In this document: one piece after another, positions 1 through 8,555 of the stretch
Layout: the number at the start of each line of letters is the position of its first letter
Position numbering within the stretch: the first letter of the stretch is position 1
Assembly (NCBI GenBank): GCA_049611965.1
Contig: JBMZBC010000022.1
Coordinates: 1-35,879, forward strand
From: UBA10364 sp049611965
GTDB taxonomy: Bacteria; Bacteroidota; Bacteroidia; Flavobacteriales; Schleiferiaceae
DNA length: 35,879 nt
Direction of reading: 5' to 3'
Notes under the pieces: model-generated
Told to the model about the DNA's origin: nothing
What the model saw: only the letters and a program-made list of their open reading frames with translations
The model's database searches: none
Translations under genes and position numbers: made by a program

Positions 1-875
1 CTATGGCGGGTACTGATCTATTCACGCACATCCGTTACATGCTTTACACGACCATACCTAGTCTGGTTATATCGTTAATCCTATTCACGGTTATAGGCTT
101 ACGCTATTCCAATGGCGCTCTGAATGCCGAAGAAATTGCAGTAGTTCAAAACCTGATCGCTGAGACTTTCAATGTAACGCCTTGGGTATTCTTGGTTCCT
201 ATTGGTGTCATTGCCCTCATTTCTCAAAAGACCGATGCATTAGTTGCTATTTCAGTAGGTATACTTGGCGGTCTTGTTATGGCCATATTGTTCCAAGGAA
301 ACCTTTTGACCCAACTTGGCAGCGGCGAATATCCATTGTATGAAACCGCCATGCGCAGTGTCTACGGTGATATATCTATTCCTAGCGACAACCCTATACT
401 CGCCGATCTGCTTAGTAGCTCTGGCATGTCGGGTATGATGGGCACCGTATGGCTCATTCTTAGTGCAATGGCCTTTGGTGGTGCGATGGAAGCCTGTGGC
501 TTTTTAGCAACCATTACCACAGCTATTGTCGGTCTTGCCAAGAATACGGCATCACTGATTACAAGCACACTTGTCGCTTGTGGGGTATTAAACGTAACTG
601 CTTCCGACCAATATTTGGCCATTGTTGTGCCCGGTAGAATGTTCAAAGACGTGTATGATAAACGAGGGTTAGCACCGGAAAACTTGAGTAGAACGCTTGA
701 GGATAGTGGTACGGTTACCTCTGTACTTATCCCATGGAATACTTGTGGTGCCTACCAGAGCTCTGTGTTAGGAGTAGCTACTGGCGATTATTTCATGTAT
801 GCCTTCTTTAACCTGATCTCACCGGTAATGACGCTCATCTACGCCTGGTTTGGCATTAAGATTCGTAAAAAGTGA
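1..875 (+). CDS. NhaC-type Na+/H+ antiporter, 5'-truncated by the window edge
   Basis: This is the C-terminal part of a polytopic inner-membrane protein of the NhaC/ArsB-NhaD ion transporter group, which exchanges sodium for protons. About 290 residues are present, against roughly 450-500 for the family, so the gene almost certainly begins before base 1. The ATG at base 3 is read as an internal methionine. Several hydrophobic segments are visible, with the conserved-looking stretch ITSTLVACGVLNVTASDQY and then EDSGTVTSVLIPWNTCGAY, typical of the NhaC C-terminal half. The stop codon overlaps the GTG start of the following MFS gene by 4 bp (GTGA), which suggests translational coupling and one operon. 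The family call rests on recognised motifs, not a search. Confidence 0.85.
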   Translation, partial: MAGTDLFTHIRYMLYTTIPSLVISLILFTVIGLRYSNGALNAEEIAVVQNLIAETFNVTPWVFLVPIGVIALISQKTDALVAISVGILGGLVMAILFQGNLLTQLGSGEYPLYETAMRSVYGDISIPSDNPILADLLSSSGMSGMMGTVWLILSAMAFGGAMEACGFLATITTAIVGLAKNTASLITSTLVACGVLNVTASDQYLAIVVPGRMFKDVYDKRGLAPENLSRTLEDSGTVTSVLIPWNTCGAYQSSVLGVATGDYFMYAFFNLISPVMTLIYAWFGIKIRKK

Positions 876-2065
876 AGCAGCGTCGCTTAGGCCTTAAGGA
901 GAATTGGGCCTTGTTTACCCTATTGGTTCTGATGAGTGCCTTTGTAGGCGCCATGGTGGGTTTTGAACGCAGTCTATTGCCTGTAATCACCTCAAGCTGG
1001 GGCTTGGAAGAAGCACAATCTTCGCTCATCATGGTGGCAACTTTTGGTCTTTCGAAAGCTGTGGCCAATTTATTCACAGGTCACCTGCTCACCAGTATTG
1101 GCCGTAAGTGGTCCTTAGTTTTAGGCTGGTGTATTGCGGCAATCATTCCTTACCTGCTGTTAACCATGAGTGCACCTTGGATGGCAATCGCCGCCAATGT
1201 AGCGCTTGGTTTAAGCCAAGGCATCACTTGGTCTACTACGGTTGTTATGAAGATTGACATCGTTGGTAAACGTCTTCGCGGCACTGCAATGGGCCTAAAT
1301 GAGAGTGCCGGCTATCTCGCAGTGGGTGGAGCCTCCGCACTTGCAGCCTCGTTCATGGACACCAATGGCGATTTTCGTTATATACTCATAGCCAGCGGAG
1401 CAATAATTCTTCTCGCACTCATCATCGCCCTACTCTTTTTACCAGATACACGACCATGGGCCTTGGTTGAAGCACAGGAAGAATACGATACTTCAGAGAC
1501 CACTCCCGCTAATATCTTCGCCCATACCACCTATATGAACCCAACTTTACGATTATTCAGCGTCGGTGGCCTGATCAACAATGCAAACGACGGAATTTTG
1601 TGGGCACTAGTGCCCGTTACCTTGCTCTCCATGGATGCCAGTCTTACCACAATTGGCTTACTCACAGGCATTCATGCAGCTTCGTGGGGTCTGGGCCAAT
1701 TATTTACCGGCCCCTTGTCCAATTCAGGAAACATAAAGACACTTTGTGCCACCGGTATGATTATGCAAGCGGCTGGACTCTTTCTTTTTCCTGGAAGTGC
1801 ACTATCAGTAGTACCGTACCTACTTATAGGTTTAGGCACAGCGCTGGTCTATCCTACCTTCTTGGTCGGCATTAGCAATAACAGTCACCCTGTGTGGCGT
1901 CCTAAAGCATTGGCAACGTATCGATTTTGGAGAGACATGGGCTATGTCTTTGGTGCACTTACCGGTTTCGCCGCGGGAGCCCTTGGCTATCCTTCCTTCG
2001 CTTATTCAATGATTGCGCTACTTACACTTTTAAGTGGTATCTCTTTTTTATTGCCTAAAACCTAA
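872..2065 (+). CDS. MFS transporter
   Basis: This 397-residue protein has about 12 hydrophobic segments and the usual MFS length, so it is a secondary transporter of the inner membrane. The loop after the second helix reads TGHLLTSIGRKWSLVLG, a form of MFS signature motif A (GxxxDxxGRR). The PDTRPW stretch near residues 190-195 starts the central cytoplasmic loop, and the second six-helix half follows. The substrate cannot be told from sequence; the drug/sugar-like MFS groups are the closest impression. The GTG start overlaps the antiporter stop codon by 4 bp, so the two membrane proteins are probably co-translated. A strong terminator follows about 65 bp downstream. Confidence 0.85.
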   Translation: MKQRRLGLKENWALFTLLVLMSAFVGAMVGFERSLLPVITSSWGLEEAQSSLIMVATFGLSKAVANLFTGHLLTSIGRKWSLVLGWCIAAIIPYLLLTMSAPWMAIAANVALGLSQGITWSTTVVMKIDIVGKRLRGTAMGLNESAGYLAVGGASALAASFMDTNGDFRYILIASGAIILLALIIALLFLPDTRPWALVEAQEEYDTSETTPANIFAHTTYMNPTLRLFSVGGLINNANDGILWALVPVTLLSMDASLTTIGLLTGIHAASWGLGQLFTGPLSNSGNIKTLCATGMIMQAAGLFLFPGSALSVVPYLLIGLGTALVYPTFLVGISNNSHPVWRPKALATYRFWRDMGYVFGALTGFAAGALGYPSFAYSMIALLTLLSGISFLLPKT

Positions 2066-2130
2066 ACTATGTCTGCTCAAGAGCGAGTTTGTCAAAAAGG
2101 CGTAGGCCAAATTTTCTGATGCATAAAAAA

Positions 2131-2155
2131 AGCCGCCCCGATGGGGCGGCTTTTT
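2131..2155. terminator. Bidirectional rho-independent terminator
   Basis: A 9-bp perfect stem (AGCCGCCCC / GGGGCGGCT, loop GAT) has a run of A on its left and TTTT on its right. It can therefore terminate both the plus-strand MFS transcript and the minus-strand transcript of the large surface-protein gene. It lies in the 108-bp gap between the two convergent genes. Confidence 0.9.
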
Positions 2156-2173
2156 GCTTTATCACAATTGGAA

Positions 2174-5100
2174 TTACTTCACAATCTGAACGCGCTCCTG
2201 GAAGAGCTGACCGTTATTCAAAACTCGCAAGACATACGTACCTGCACTTAGATCGCGTACGTCTATTACTTGGTTGGACATGCCATTTGCATTCATCTCT
2301 ACCACTGTGCGGCCAAGCGCATCAATGAGCGAAATAGTTCCTTCCATACCTGCATCACTCTCAAGAGTAATAAATCCTTTTGCAGGGTTCGGGAACACTT
2401 TCACATTAAACAGCGTGTATTCGTCTTCGCCCAGAGCATCGCCCAAGACGCTCGAGTAGGTATCAGAATCACCACAAGTATTGTAAACCGTGAGACTCAC
2501 TACGTAAGTGGTAGAAGTCACTGCATAGGTATGAAGCGGGTAATTTGAGGTAGAGTTGGTATTACCGTCACCGAAGTTCCATAAGTAGCTGCTACCACCT
2601 GTCGAATTCGTACCGTCAAATTGAACCTGCATACCACCGCCACCAGCACTCAAGATTTGTGCTGAGAATGTTGCTGTCGGTTGTACACAAATAGTCACAA
2701 AGAATGTGGTATCCGCTTGGTCGCCACAGGCATTATATACAGTTACATCAACTTGGAAATTACCCGAACCAGAATAGGTATTCGTTGGGTTCAATCCATT
2801 ACCTGTATTTCCGTCTCCGAAGGTCCAGTAGGCTGAATCGGCCCCTGCAACACCCGAAGCATCAAAGTTGATGTCAAAGGCACTCTGCGTGTATGTAATG
2901 TTGGCAGTTGTCAATTCCTCACAGACTTGGATGGTATCCACAAAATCAATGCTCTGGTTACACGAATCCGTTGCCGTCAACGTCACCACATAGGCACCAC
3001 CCGCACCGTAGAGGTGGGTCGGTGTATCACCTGTGCCGTTGTTTCCGTCGCCGAAGTCCCAAACATAAGTAAGCGCAGCACCTGTTGAAGCCGTCGCGTC
3101 AAAATCAACACTCAAGAAGTTAGCTGTCAATGTAAATGTTGGCACTGGCGCTGGACATGGAGAGCTACAGTTGGCCGAACCTTGGTACTTGATACCAGGT
3201 GTCATAGAGCCGTTAGCGACACTCGATACAACAACACCGTTCGGATCTTTAAGTGTATATCCACACTCGTCGTCCCATTGACCGTTATCGATAAACTCTA
3301 GATAAAGTGTATCACCGTCACACACATTAAAGGTGAAGGTCTCACTTGAGCCAAGAGCACCTGTAGTGTTACTCATTGTATAGTTGGTCGTCACTGAACC
3401 AGTAGTTACAGCCAATTGATGGAACACACTGTATTGTCCATTCGCACCCCATCCGTCGCCGTAATCATCACCAAGCTCAAGCGTGTAGGTACATCCACCT
3501 GTACAAGTGAATGTAGTTGCAGAAGCAGGACCTACCCACATACTCACATCACCAGCACCACAAGAATCACGTACATAGAAATCGTACGAAGCGCCTGAGG
3601 TTAGACCGGTCACAGTAAATGGATTGGTAAGAGCATTCACGATGGTACCCGTACCTGGCGTAAAGCCAGGAGCACCGTATTCGATCTGCCATGCTGTTGA
3701 ACCACCAGTGGTCCAACTTACATCCACATCAGTCGTTGATGTCGCTACAGCAGTAACTGCAGTTGGCTCAGGACACGTTGGCGCCTCGTCAATACTCAAA
3801 TCATCGATGGCGATATCACCAAATTGCGGGTTATTACCACTCGATTTAGTTGACGTAAATCTAATTTTCACCGTTTTGTTCGCATATGAACTGAGATCTT
3901 CAACTACCTCAATCCAGTTGTTTCCTTGGTTGCCGGAGATAGAGTCTAAATCAACCCAAGTACCTACTGCTACATCTTGGATGGCCCAAACCAGCGTTCC
4001 CTGTGAACCGTTTCCTTGTGCCCACATGTGGTACCAGAATTTCATCTCTGGAGTGGTCAAAGCACTTAGATCAATACTTGGTGAGGTCAATGTGGCAGAA
4101 GGAGTCCCAGAAGAGAAACTAGATTCTGTATAAACGTAACTACCAAATCCACTTGTGTGATCACCTGAAGGACCTGTAGGACCCGTAGCTGTCGTACCCG
4201 TACGTCCACCCCAACGGTAGTTGGTATCTGTATCTGTACGCGACCAACACGGGCTAATGGTTGCCCCTATGTTGTGCCCTTGGTTGTTATCCGTTCCGCC
4301 AACGAAACCGTTATCGAAGTTTTCGAGGTATGGAGCTACTGCTGTACCACAGGCTGTAGCTGCAGCAAAGGCACCTGCCCAATCACTTACATCGGTAGCG
4401 CCACATGAGTCGCGAACCCAGAAGTCGTAGTACGTCGACGGCGCTAAGCCAGTTACTGTGTAAGGATTTGTAGTTGCATTAACGATAGTACCAGTGCCCG
4501 GTGTAAATCCAGGTGCACCATATTCAATCTGCCAGTTACTTGCGCCACCCGTCGTCCAACTCAATGTGATCGAAGTTGTCGTGCTTGCAGTGCTTGCGAT
4601 AGCCGTAGGTTTCAAACATGTAGGTGCGTTATCGATCTCGATATCATCAATTGCCCAATCTGCTTGCGTAGAAGTAAATCCGAATGCACTCGCACGCGAA
4701 CCTGTAAAGCGAACTTTGATGGTATCACCTGCGTACGAACTAAGATCAATAACCGCTTCCTGCCAAGGATCACCAGGACCCGACTGAAGCGTGTTGTTTG
4801 TACTATTAATGGTCAATTCCGAAGTCCACGACGAACCGTCGTAAATCTCCACTTCCATTTCATCGATATTACCACCTGCGGCGTGCCACCAGAACGAAAG
4901 CTCGGGCGTACTCAAGGTGTCCAAATCGATTTCCATGGTCTCCATATCCGCATCTGTATCTCCGTTAAATCCGAATCCGGATTCAATATAGCCGTACTTC
5001 CCAGAGCCAGATGTATGGTCTGCGGAAGGTCCCGTATTTCCTGTTGGAGTTGCTCCAGTTCCTGTCTGCCAGAAGTACGTCGTAGAGGTACTGATTGTGT

Positions 5101-8100
5101 AACAACCGTCGAAATCACCCGTCGATGCGTCGAACCCTGTTCCTTCGAAGTCTTCCGTCCAAGGTGCTGTTTCCATACCACATAAAGTCGTGATTGAAAT
5201 TGGCCCTAACCAAGGGCTTACGTCTCCTGAAGCACAAGAATCACGCACATAGATGTCGTACGTTGTATTTGGTGATAAACCAGTCAAGGAAAATGGATTC
5301 GTACCCGCAGAAACAATGGATCCTGGGGTGTACTTCACCAACCAGTTTGTTGATCCACCCGTTGTCCAGCTTAAATCAACACTATTGCTAGTTACATTCG
5401 AGGCGACAAGGTTTGATGGTTTCGGACAATTTGGTTTTTCGTGAATATCCACATCGTCCAAACTAATATCTACTTGGTTGTTGAATCCTTGGTAGCGATG
5501 GGCAATGAATTTCACTTGAATAGTATCGCCGGCATAAGAGGTCAAATCTACTATCTGCTCTTTCCAAGCATCGTTAGAAGAAGATTGCTGCGCACCGTTA
5601 ATCGTGCTCAGAGTGGTCCAAGAACCGCCTGCAGTTCTCACTTGTACCACCAACTTATTAATGAGGGTACCGTACATGTGGTACCAAAAGGTCATTTCAG
5701 GAGTTGTCAATGGGCTTACATCCACCAACGGTGAGATGATCTCATTCGTGAATATGGTACTTCCACCGAAACCAGTATTGGCCTCCGTAAATGCGTAGCC
5801 GCCTGAACCAGACGTATGGTCGCCTGAAGGACCCGTGTTGTTGCTATGGTTGGTCGGAGGACCAGCTTTCCAGAAGTACTCCACCGTATCACTGCGTTGC
5901 CAACAACCGTCGATCTGACCAGGTGTTTGATTCGCGCCTGTTACCCAAGACGTAGAATCGAAATTCTCAGTGTAAGGAGCGGTTAATGGGTTACACAATG
6001 TATTGAACGTAATAGGTCCAATCCACATTGAAGCACCTAGGGCACCACATGTATCACGTACATATGCGTCGTATGATGTTCCCGCTGTTAAACCCGTGGC
6101 TACACCTGTAGTGGTAGTCAAATTCGTTAAACCTGTGGCCGAAGGTGTGAAACCTGCAGTACCAACTACTAAGTTCCAAGTAGTTGAACCACCGGTCGTC
6201 CAGGAGAAGGTAGCTGTAGTCGAAGTGACGTCTGTCAAAGCAAAGTTTGAAGGATCCGGACACAATGGTTGATCCTCTACCACTACTTCATCAATAGCTA
6301 TATCACCTTGTGATCCGTTTCCTTTGGTTGCAGACCAGCGAAGTACAATGGTATCACCGGCAAAACCGCTCAAATCAACCTCTTCAAACAACCACTGGTT
6401 TCCTTGGTTGCCCGATTTCGTGAAGTATGTGTCCCAAGTTTGGGTAGAATCTACCCAAACCTGGAGTTTTAAGGTGTTTACGAAGAAACCGCGCATGTTA
6501 TAGTAAAAACTAACCTGCGGCTTGAGCAGAGCGCTCATATCGATCATTGGCGACTCCACAAATGCTTCTTGGTTTGGAGCACCACCTGATGCTTCCGTGT
6601 AGAGGTAGTTCCCTGAACCGCTAACATCTGTCGTTGGACCAGTTTGTCCCGTTGTGGTTGTCCCAGAGCGTACGCCCCACGAGAACGGAGACGACGGTAA
6701 AGTATCTTTCTCGGGAGTACGTACCCAACATGCAGCCAGTGCATCTCCTGTATTGTAAACCCCCGTTCCTGCGGTCCAAGTTGTAGAATCAAAGTCCTCG
6801 CTCCAAGGAGCAGTTACTGGCGTGCAGTGCGTTGTAGCTAGGATAGGCCCTACCCATCCTGATTTGTCTGTTGGTCCACAAACCTCACGTACCCAAAACT
6901 GATAGGTAGTACCGCTGCTTAATCCGGTTACTTCTTTTGGATTCGTCGAAGCACTAATTGTAGTATTAGCTGTGGCTCCTAAAGCTGCGCCTGGAGCACC
7001 GTATTGAATGTCCCAAGATGCAGCATTTACAGCCGTCCACCCGAGCGTGATGCTTGTCATAGTACGACCTGCCACCAACAAGTTTGATGGATCTGGACAT
7101 GTTGGCGCTTCTTGGAAACCAAAGTCGTCTAAAGCAATATCCGCTTGGTTTGCGTTTCCAAAGCCACGAGAGGCTGAGAATCGAACCAATACTGTGTCAT
7201 TGACGAATTGGCTCAAAGTATACGTCTGCAGTAAGAATGTATCTGAAAGTGCCGTTTGTTGCGGACCGTTGATTGCACCAACATTGACCCAACCAGTGGT
7301 TTTTGACCAAACTTCTGTTTTCAATTCGTTGATCTGTGCTCCACGCATGTGGTAATAGAAGTTAAGCTCAGGAACACTCAGCGCACTTAAGTCGATTAAT
7401 GGCGATGTAATTTCAGCGACACTTTGGTTCGCTGCACCTGAGGCTTCCGCATAAATGTATTGGCCTGAACCTCCTCTACCGGCAGATGGTCCTGTGCCTG
7501 GAGTACCTGTACTATCGTCAGCAACACCCCATGCGTAGCCTTGGCCACCGTTAGGGCTCGTTGGATTTCTCAACCAACAAGAAGGCACCGTTGAGCCGTC
7601 GTTGTCAAAACCTGAACCAGGAACCCAGTCCGTGGTGCTGTTAAAGTTTTCCGTGTATGATGTAGTGAAAGTAATTGGTGCGCAGAGCGTTGAATCTTCA
7701 GCCGCCGCCGACCAAATACTCGTATTACCTACCGCACAAGAATCACGAACAATGAATTCGTAGGATGTTGATGCGGTAAGACCTGTAACTACGAATGGAT
7801 TGGTCAATGCTGCCAGTCTTGTTCCTGTCCCTGGCGTAAATCCTGGTGCACCGTATTCTACCTCCCAAGAAGAAGAGCCCCCTGTGGTCCAAGACAATTG
7901 TGCCTGATCACTCATGGTCCAGTCCACTGCTAAGTTCGTTGGCTGGAAACATGTTGGCGCAGGATAGTGGTTAACAATGATTTGATAGGTTGAGTCGGTA
8001 ATCTTTGCCGAGTTGGTGTCACAGGCTGCTGTAAATGCCTGACGAAGCGGATGTAATTTGAATACCAGAAAGGTATCCGTGACCGCTCCATTAAATTCAT

Positions 8101-8464
8101 TGATGGTTCTCGATACGGATTCTGTCGTACCGTTCGTACCTGAAGTTCCGTAAGTAAGACCAGTCTCTTTCGTGTTTTCGCTAACAAACTCAACGTAGGT
8201 CCCTACATCGTTTGGCGCTACACCCCCAAAACCACCACCTTGGGTCTGTACCTCATACTTCAACTCGATGGAAGAAATCCAGTGTCCCGAGGGAATGGAA
8301 ATCCCCATGGTATCGGCACAAGAGGACTGAGAATTAATATTTACGGGGAATACCGCTTGAACTCCTAGTGTACCTCGATTGTAGGTTAGGGTATCACTAC
8401 TGATTTGGGCATTCGCAGAGAATGCAAATAGTACTGCAGCAGCACTGAGAAGTAATCGTTTCAT
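2174..8464 (-). CDS. Giant modular secreted protein (FN3/MAM-like/PKD repeats) with T9SS type A sorting domain
   Basis: This 2096-residue surface or secreted protein has a Sec signal peptide (MKRLLLSAAAVLFAFSANA) and a unique N-terminal region to about residue 165. Six fibronectin III modules then begin near residues 169, 454, 734, 1011, 1281 and 1561, each opening with C-x-x-P. Five of them are followed by an approximately 180-residue jelly-roll-like module of the MAM/choice-of-anchor-J kind (W/F-YHM and D-I-x-x-DD motifs). Next come a module with DDYGDGWGANG (about 1656-1766), three PKD modules with FGDGN (about 1770-2008), and a C-terminal sorting domain (VFPNPAKG...GTYVLRVLNNG...VQIVK). 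The T9SS would export it and attach or release it; the role is probably adhesion or binding, and no catalytic domain is evident. I chose the ATG at 8464 because it directly precedes the signal peptide; an in-frame ATG at 8527 would bury it. Nearest neighbours are unrelated. Confidence 0.93.
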   Translation of the reverse strand: MKRLLLSAAAVLFAFSANAQISSDTLTYNRGTLGVQAVFPVNINSQSSCADTMGISIPSGHWISSIELKYEVQTQGGGFGGVAPNDVGTYVEFVSENTKETGLTYGTSGTNGTTESVSRTINEFNGAVTDTFLVFKLHPLRQAFTAACDTNSAKITDSTYQIIVNHYPAPTCFQPTNLAVDWTMSDQAQLSWTTGGSSSWEVEYGAPGFTPGTGTRLAALTNPFVVTGLTASTSYEFIVRDSCAVGNTSIWSAAAEDSTLCAPITFTTSYTENFNSTTDWVPGSGFDNDGSTVPSCWLRNPTSPNGGQGYAWGVADDSTGTPGTGPSAGRGGSGQYIYAEASGAANQSVAEITSPLIDLSALSVPELNFYYHMRGAQINELKTEVWSKTTGWVNVGAINGPQQTALSDTFLLQTYTLSQFVNDTVLVRFSASRGFGNANQADIALDDFGFQEAPTCPDPSNLLVAGRTMTSITLGWTAVNAASWDIQYGAPGAALGATANTTISASTNPKEVTGLSSGTTYQFWVREVCGPTDKSGWVGPILATTHCTPVTAPWSEDFDSTTWTAGTGVYNTGDALAACWVRTPEKDTLPSSPFSWGVRSGTTTTGQTGPTTDVSGSGNYLYTEASGGAPNQEAFVESPMIDMSALLKPQVSFYYNMRGFFVNTLKLQVWVDSTQTWDTYFTKSGNQGNQWLFEEVDLSGFAGDTIVLRWSATKGNGSQGDIAIDEVVVEDQPLCPDPSNFALTDVTSTTATFSWTTGGSTTWNLVVGTAGFTPSATGLTNLTTTTGVATGLTAGTSYDAYVRDTCGALGASMWIGPITFNTLCNPLTAPYTENFDSTSWVTGANQTPGQIDGCWQRSDTVEYFWKAGPPTNHSNNTGPSGDHTSGSGGYAFTEANTGFGGSTIFTNEIISPLVDVSPLTTPEMTFWYHMYGTLINKLVVQVRTAGGSWTTLSTINGAQQSSSNDAWKEQIVDLTSYAGDTIQVKFIAHRYQGFNNQVDISLDDVDIHEKPNCPKPSNLVASNVTSNSVDLSWTTGGSTNWLVKYTPGSIVSAGTNPFSLTGLSPNTTYDIYVRDSCASGDVSPWLGPISITTLCGMETAPWTEDFEGTGFDASTGDFDGCYTISTSTTYFWQTGTGATPTGNTGPSADHTSGSGKYGYIESGFGFNGDTDADMETMEIDLDTLSTPELSFWWHAAGGNIDEMEVEIYDGSSWTSELTINSTNNTLQSGPGDPWQEAVIDLSSYAGDTIKVRFTGSRASAFGFTSTQADWAIDDIEIDNAPTCLKPTAIASTASTTTSITLSWTTGGASNWQIEYGAPGFTPGTGTIVNATTNPYTVTGLAPSTYYDFWVRDSCGATDVSDWAGAFAAATACGTAVAPYLENFDNGFVGGTDNNQGHNIGATISPCWSRTDTDTNYRWGGRTGTTATGPTGPSGDHTSGFGSYVYTESSFSSGTPSATLTSPSIDLSALTTPEMKFWYHMWAQGNGSQGTLVWAIQDVAVGTWVDLDSISGNQGNNWIEVVEDLSSYANKTVKIRFTSTKSSGNNPQFGDIAIDDLSIDEAPTCPEPTAVTAVATSTTDVDVSWTTGGSTAWQIEYGAPGFTPGTGTIVNALTNPFTVTGLTSGASYDFYVRDSCGAGDVSMWVGPASATTFTCTGGCTYTLELGDDYGDGWGANGQYSVFHQLAVTTGSVTTNYTMSNTTGALGSSETFTFNVCDGDTLYLEFIDNGQWDDECGYTLKDPNGVVVSSVANGSMTPGIKYQGSANCSSPCPAPVPTFTLTANFLSVDFDATASTGAALTYVWDFGDGNNGTGDTPTHLYGAGGAYVVTLTATDSCNQSIDFVDTIQVCEELTTANITYTQSAFDINFDASGVAGADSAYWTFGDGNTGNGLNPTNTYSGSGNFQVDVTVYNACGDQADTTFFVTICVQPTATFSAQILSAGGGGMQVQFDGTNSTGGSSYLWNFGDGNTNSTSNYPLHTYAVTSTTYVVSLTVYNTCGDSDTYSSVLGDALGEDEYTLFNVKVFPNPAKGFITLESDAGMEGTISLIDALGRTVVEMNANGMSNQVIDVRDLSAGTYVLRVLNNGQLFQERVQIVK
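3510..7960 (-). repeat. FN3 + MAM-like tandem coding repeats (about 0.81-0.86 kb period)
   Basis: FN3 module starts fall near 7956, 7101, 6263, 5431, 4622 and 3780, giving periods of about 855, 838, 832, 809 and 842 bp. Units 1, 5 and 6 share the peptide EYGAPGFTPGTGT, yet the DNA coding for it differs at many third positions. These are old duplications held by protein-level selection, not a recent amplification or assembly artefact. Confidence 0.85.
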
Positions 8465-8555
8465 TGACGTCTTATTAGCCTGAACAAGATAAGCATTGAT
8501 GTCTAGTAGACAATTGCAAATATTCAAGGTTTAAGGTCGTTCAATCATTGATCTA

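Noticed and set aside
3624..5185. Plus-strand open frames of about 170 residues opposite the giant surface-protein gene
   Set aside because: They lie antisense to well-supported repeat modules, have no family features, and arise from the base composition of the repeats.
3510..7960. CRISPR or non-coding tandem repeat
   Set aside because: The period is over 800 bp and in frame; the repeats are protein modules.
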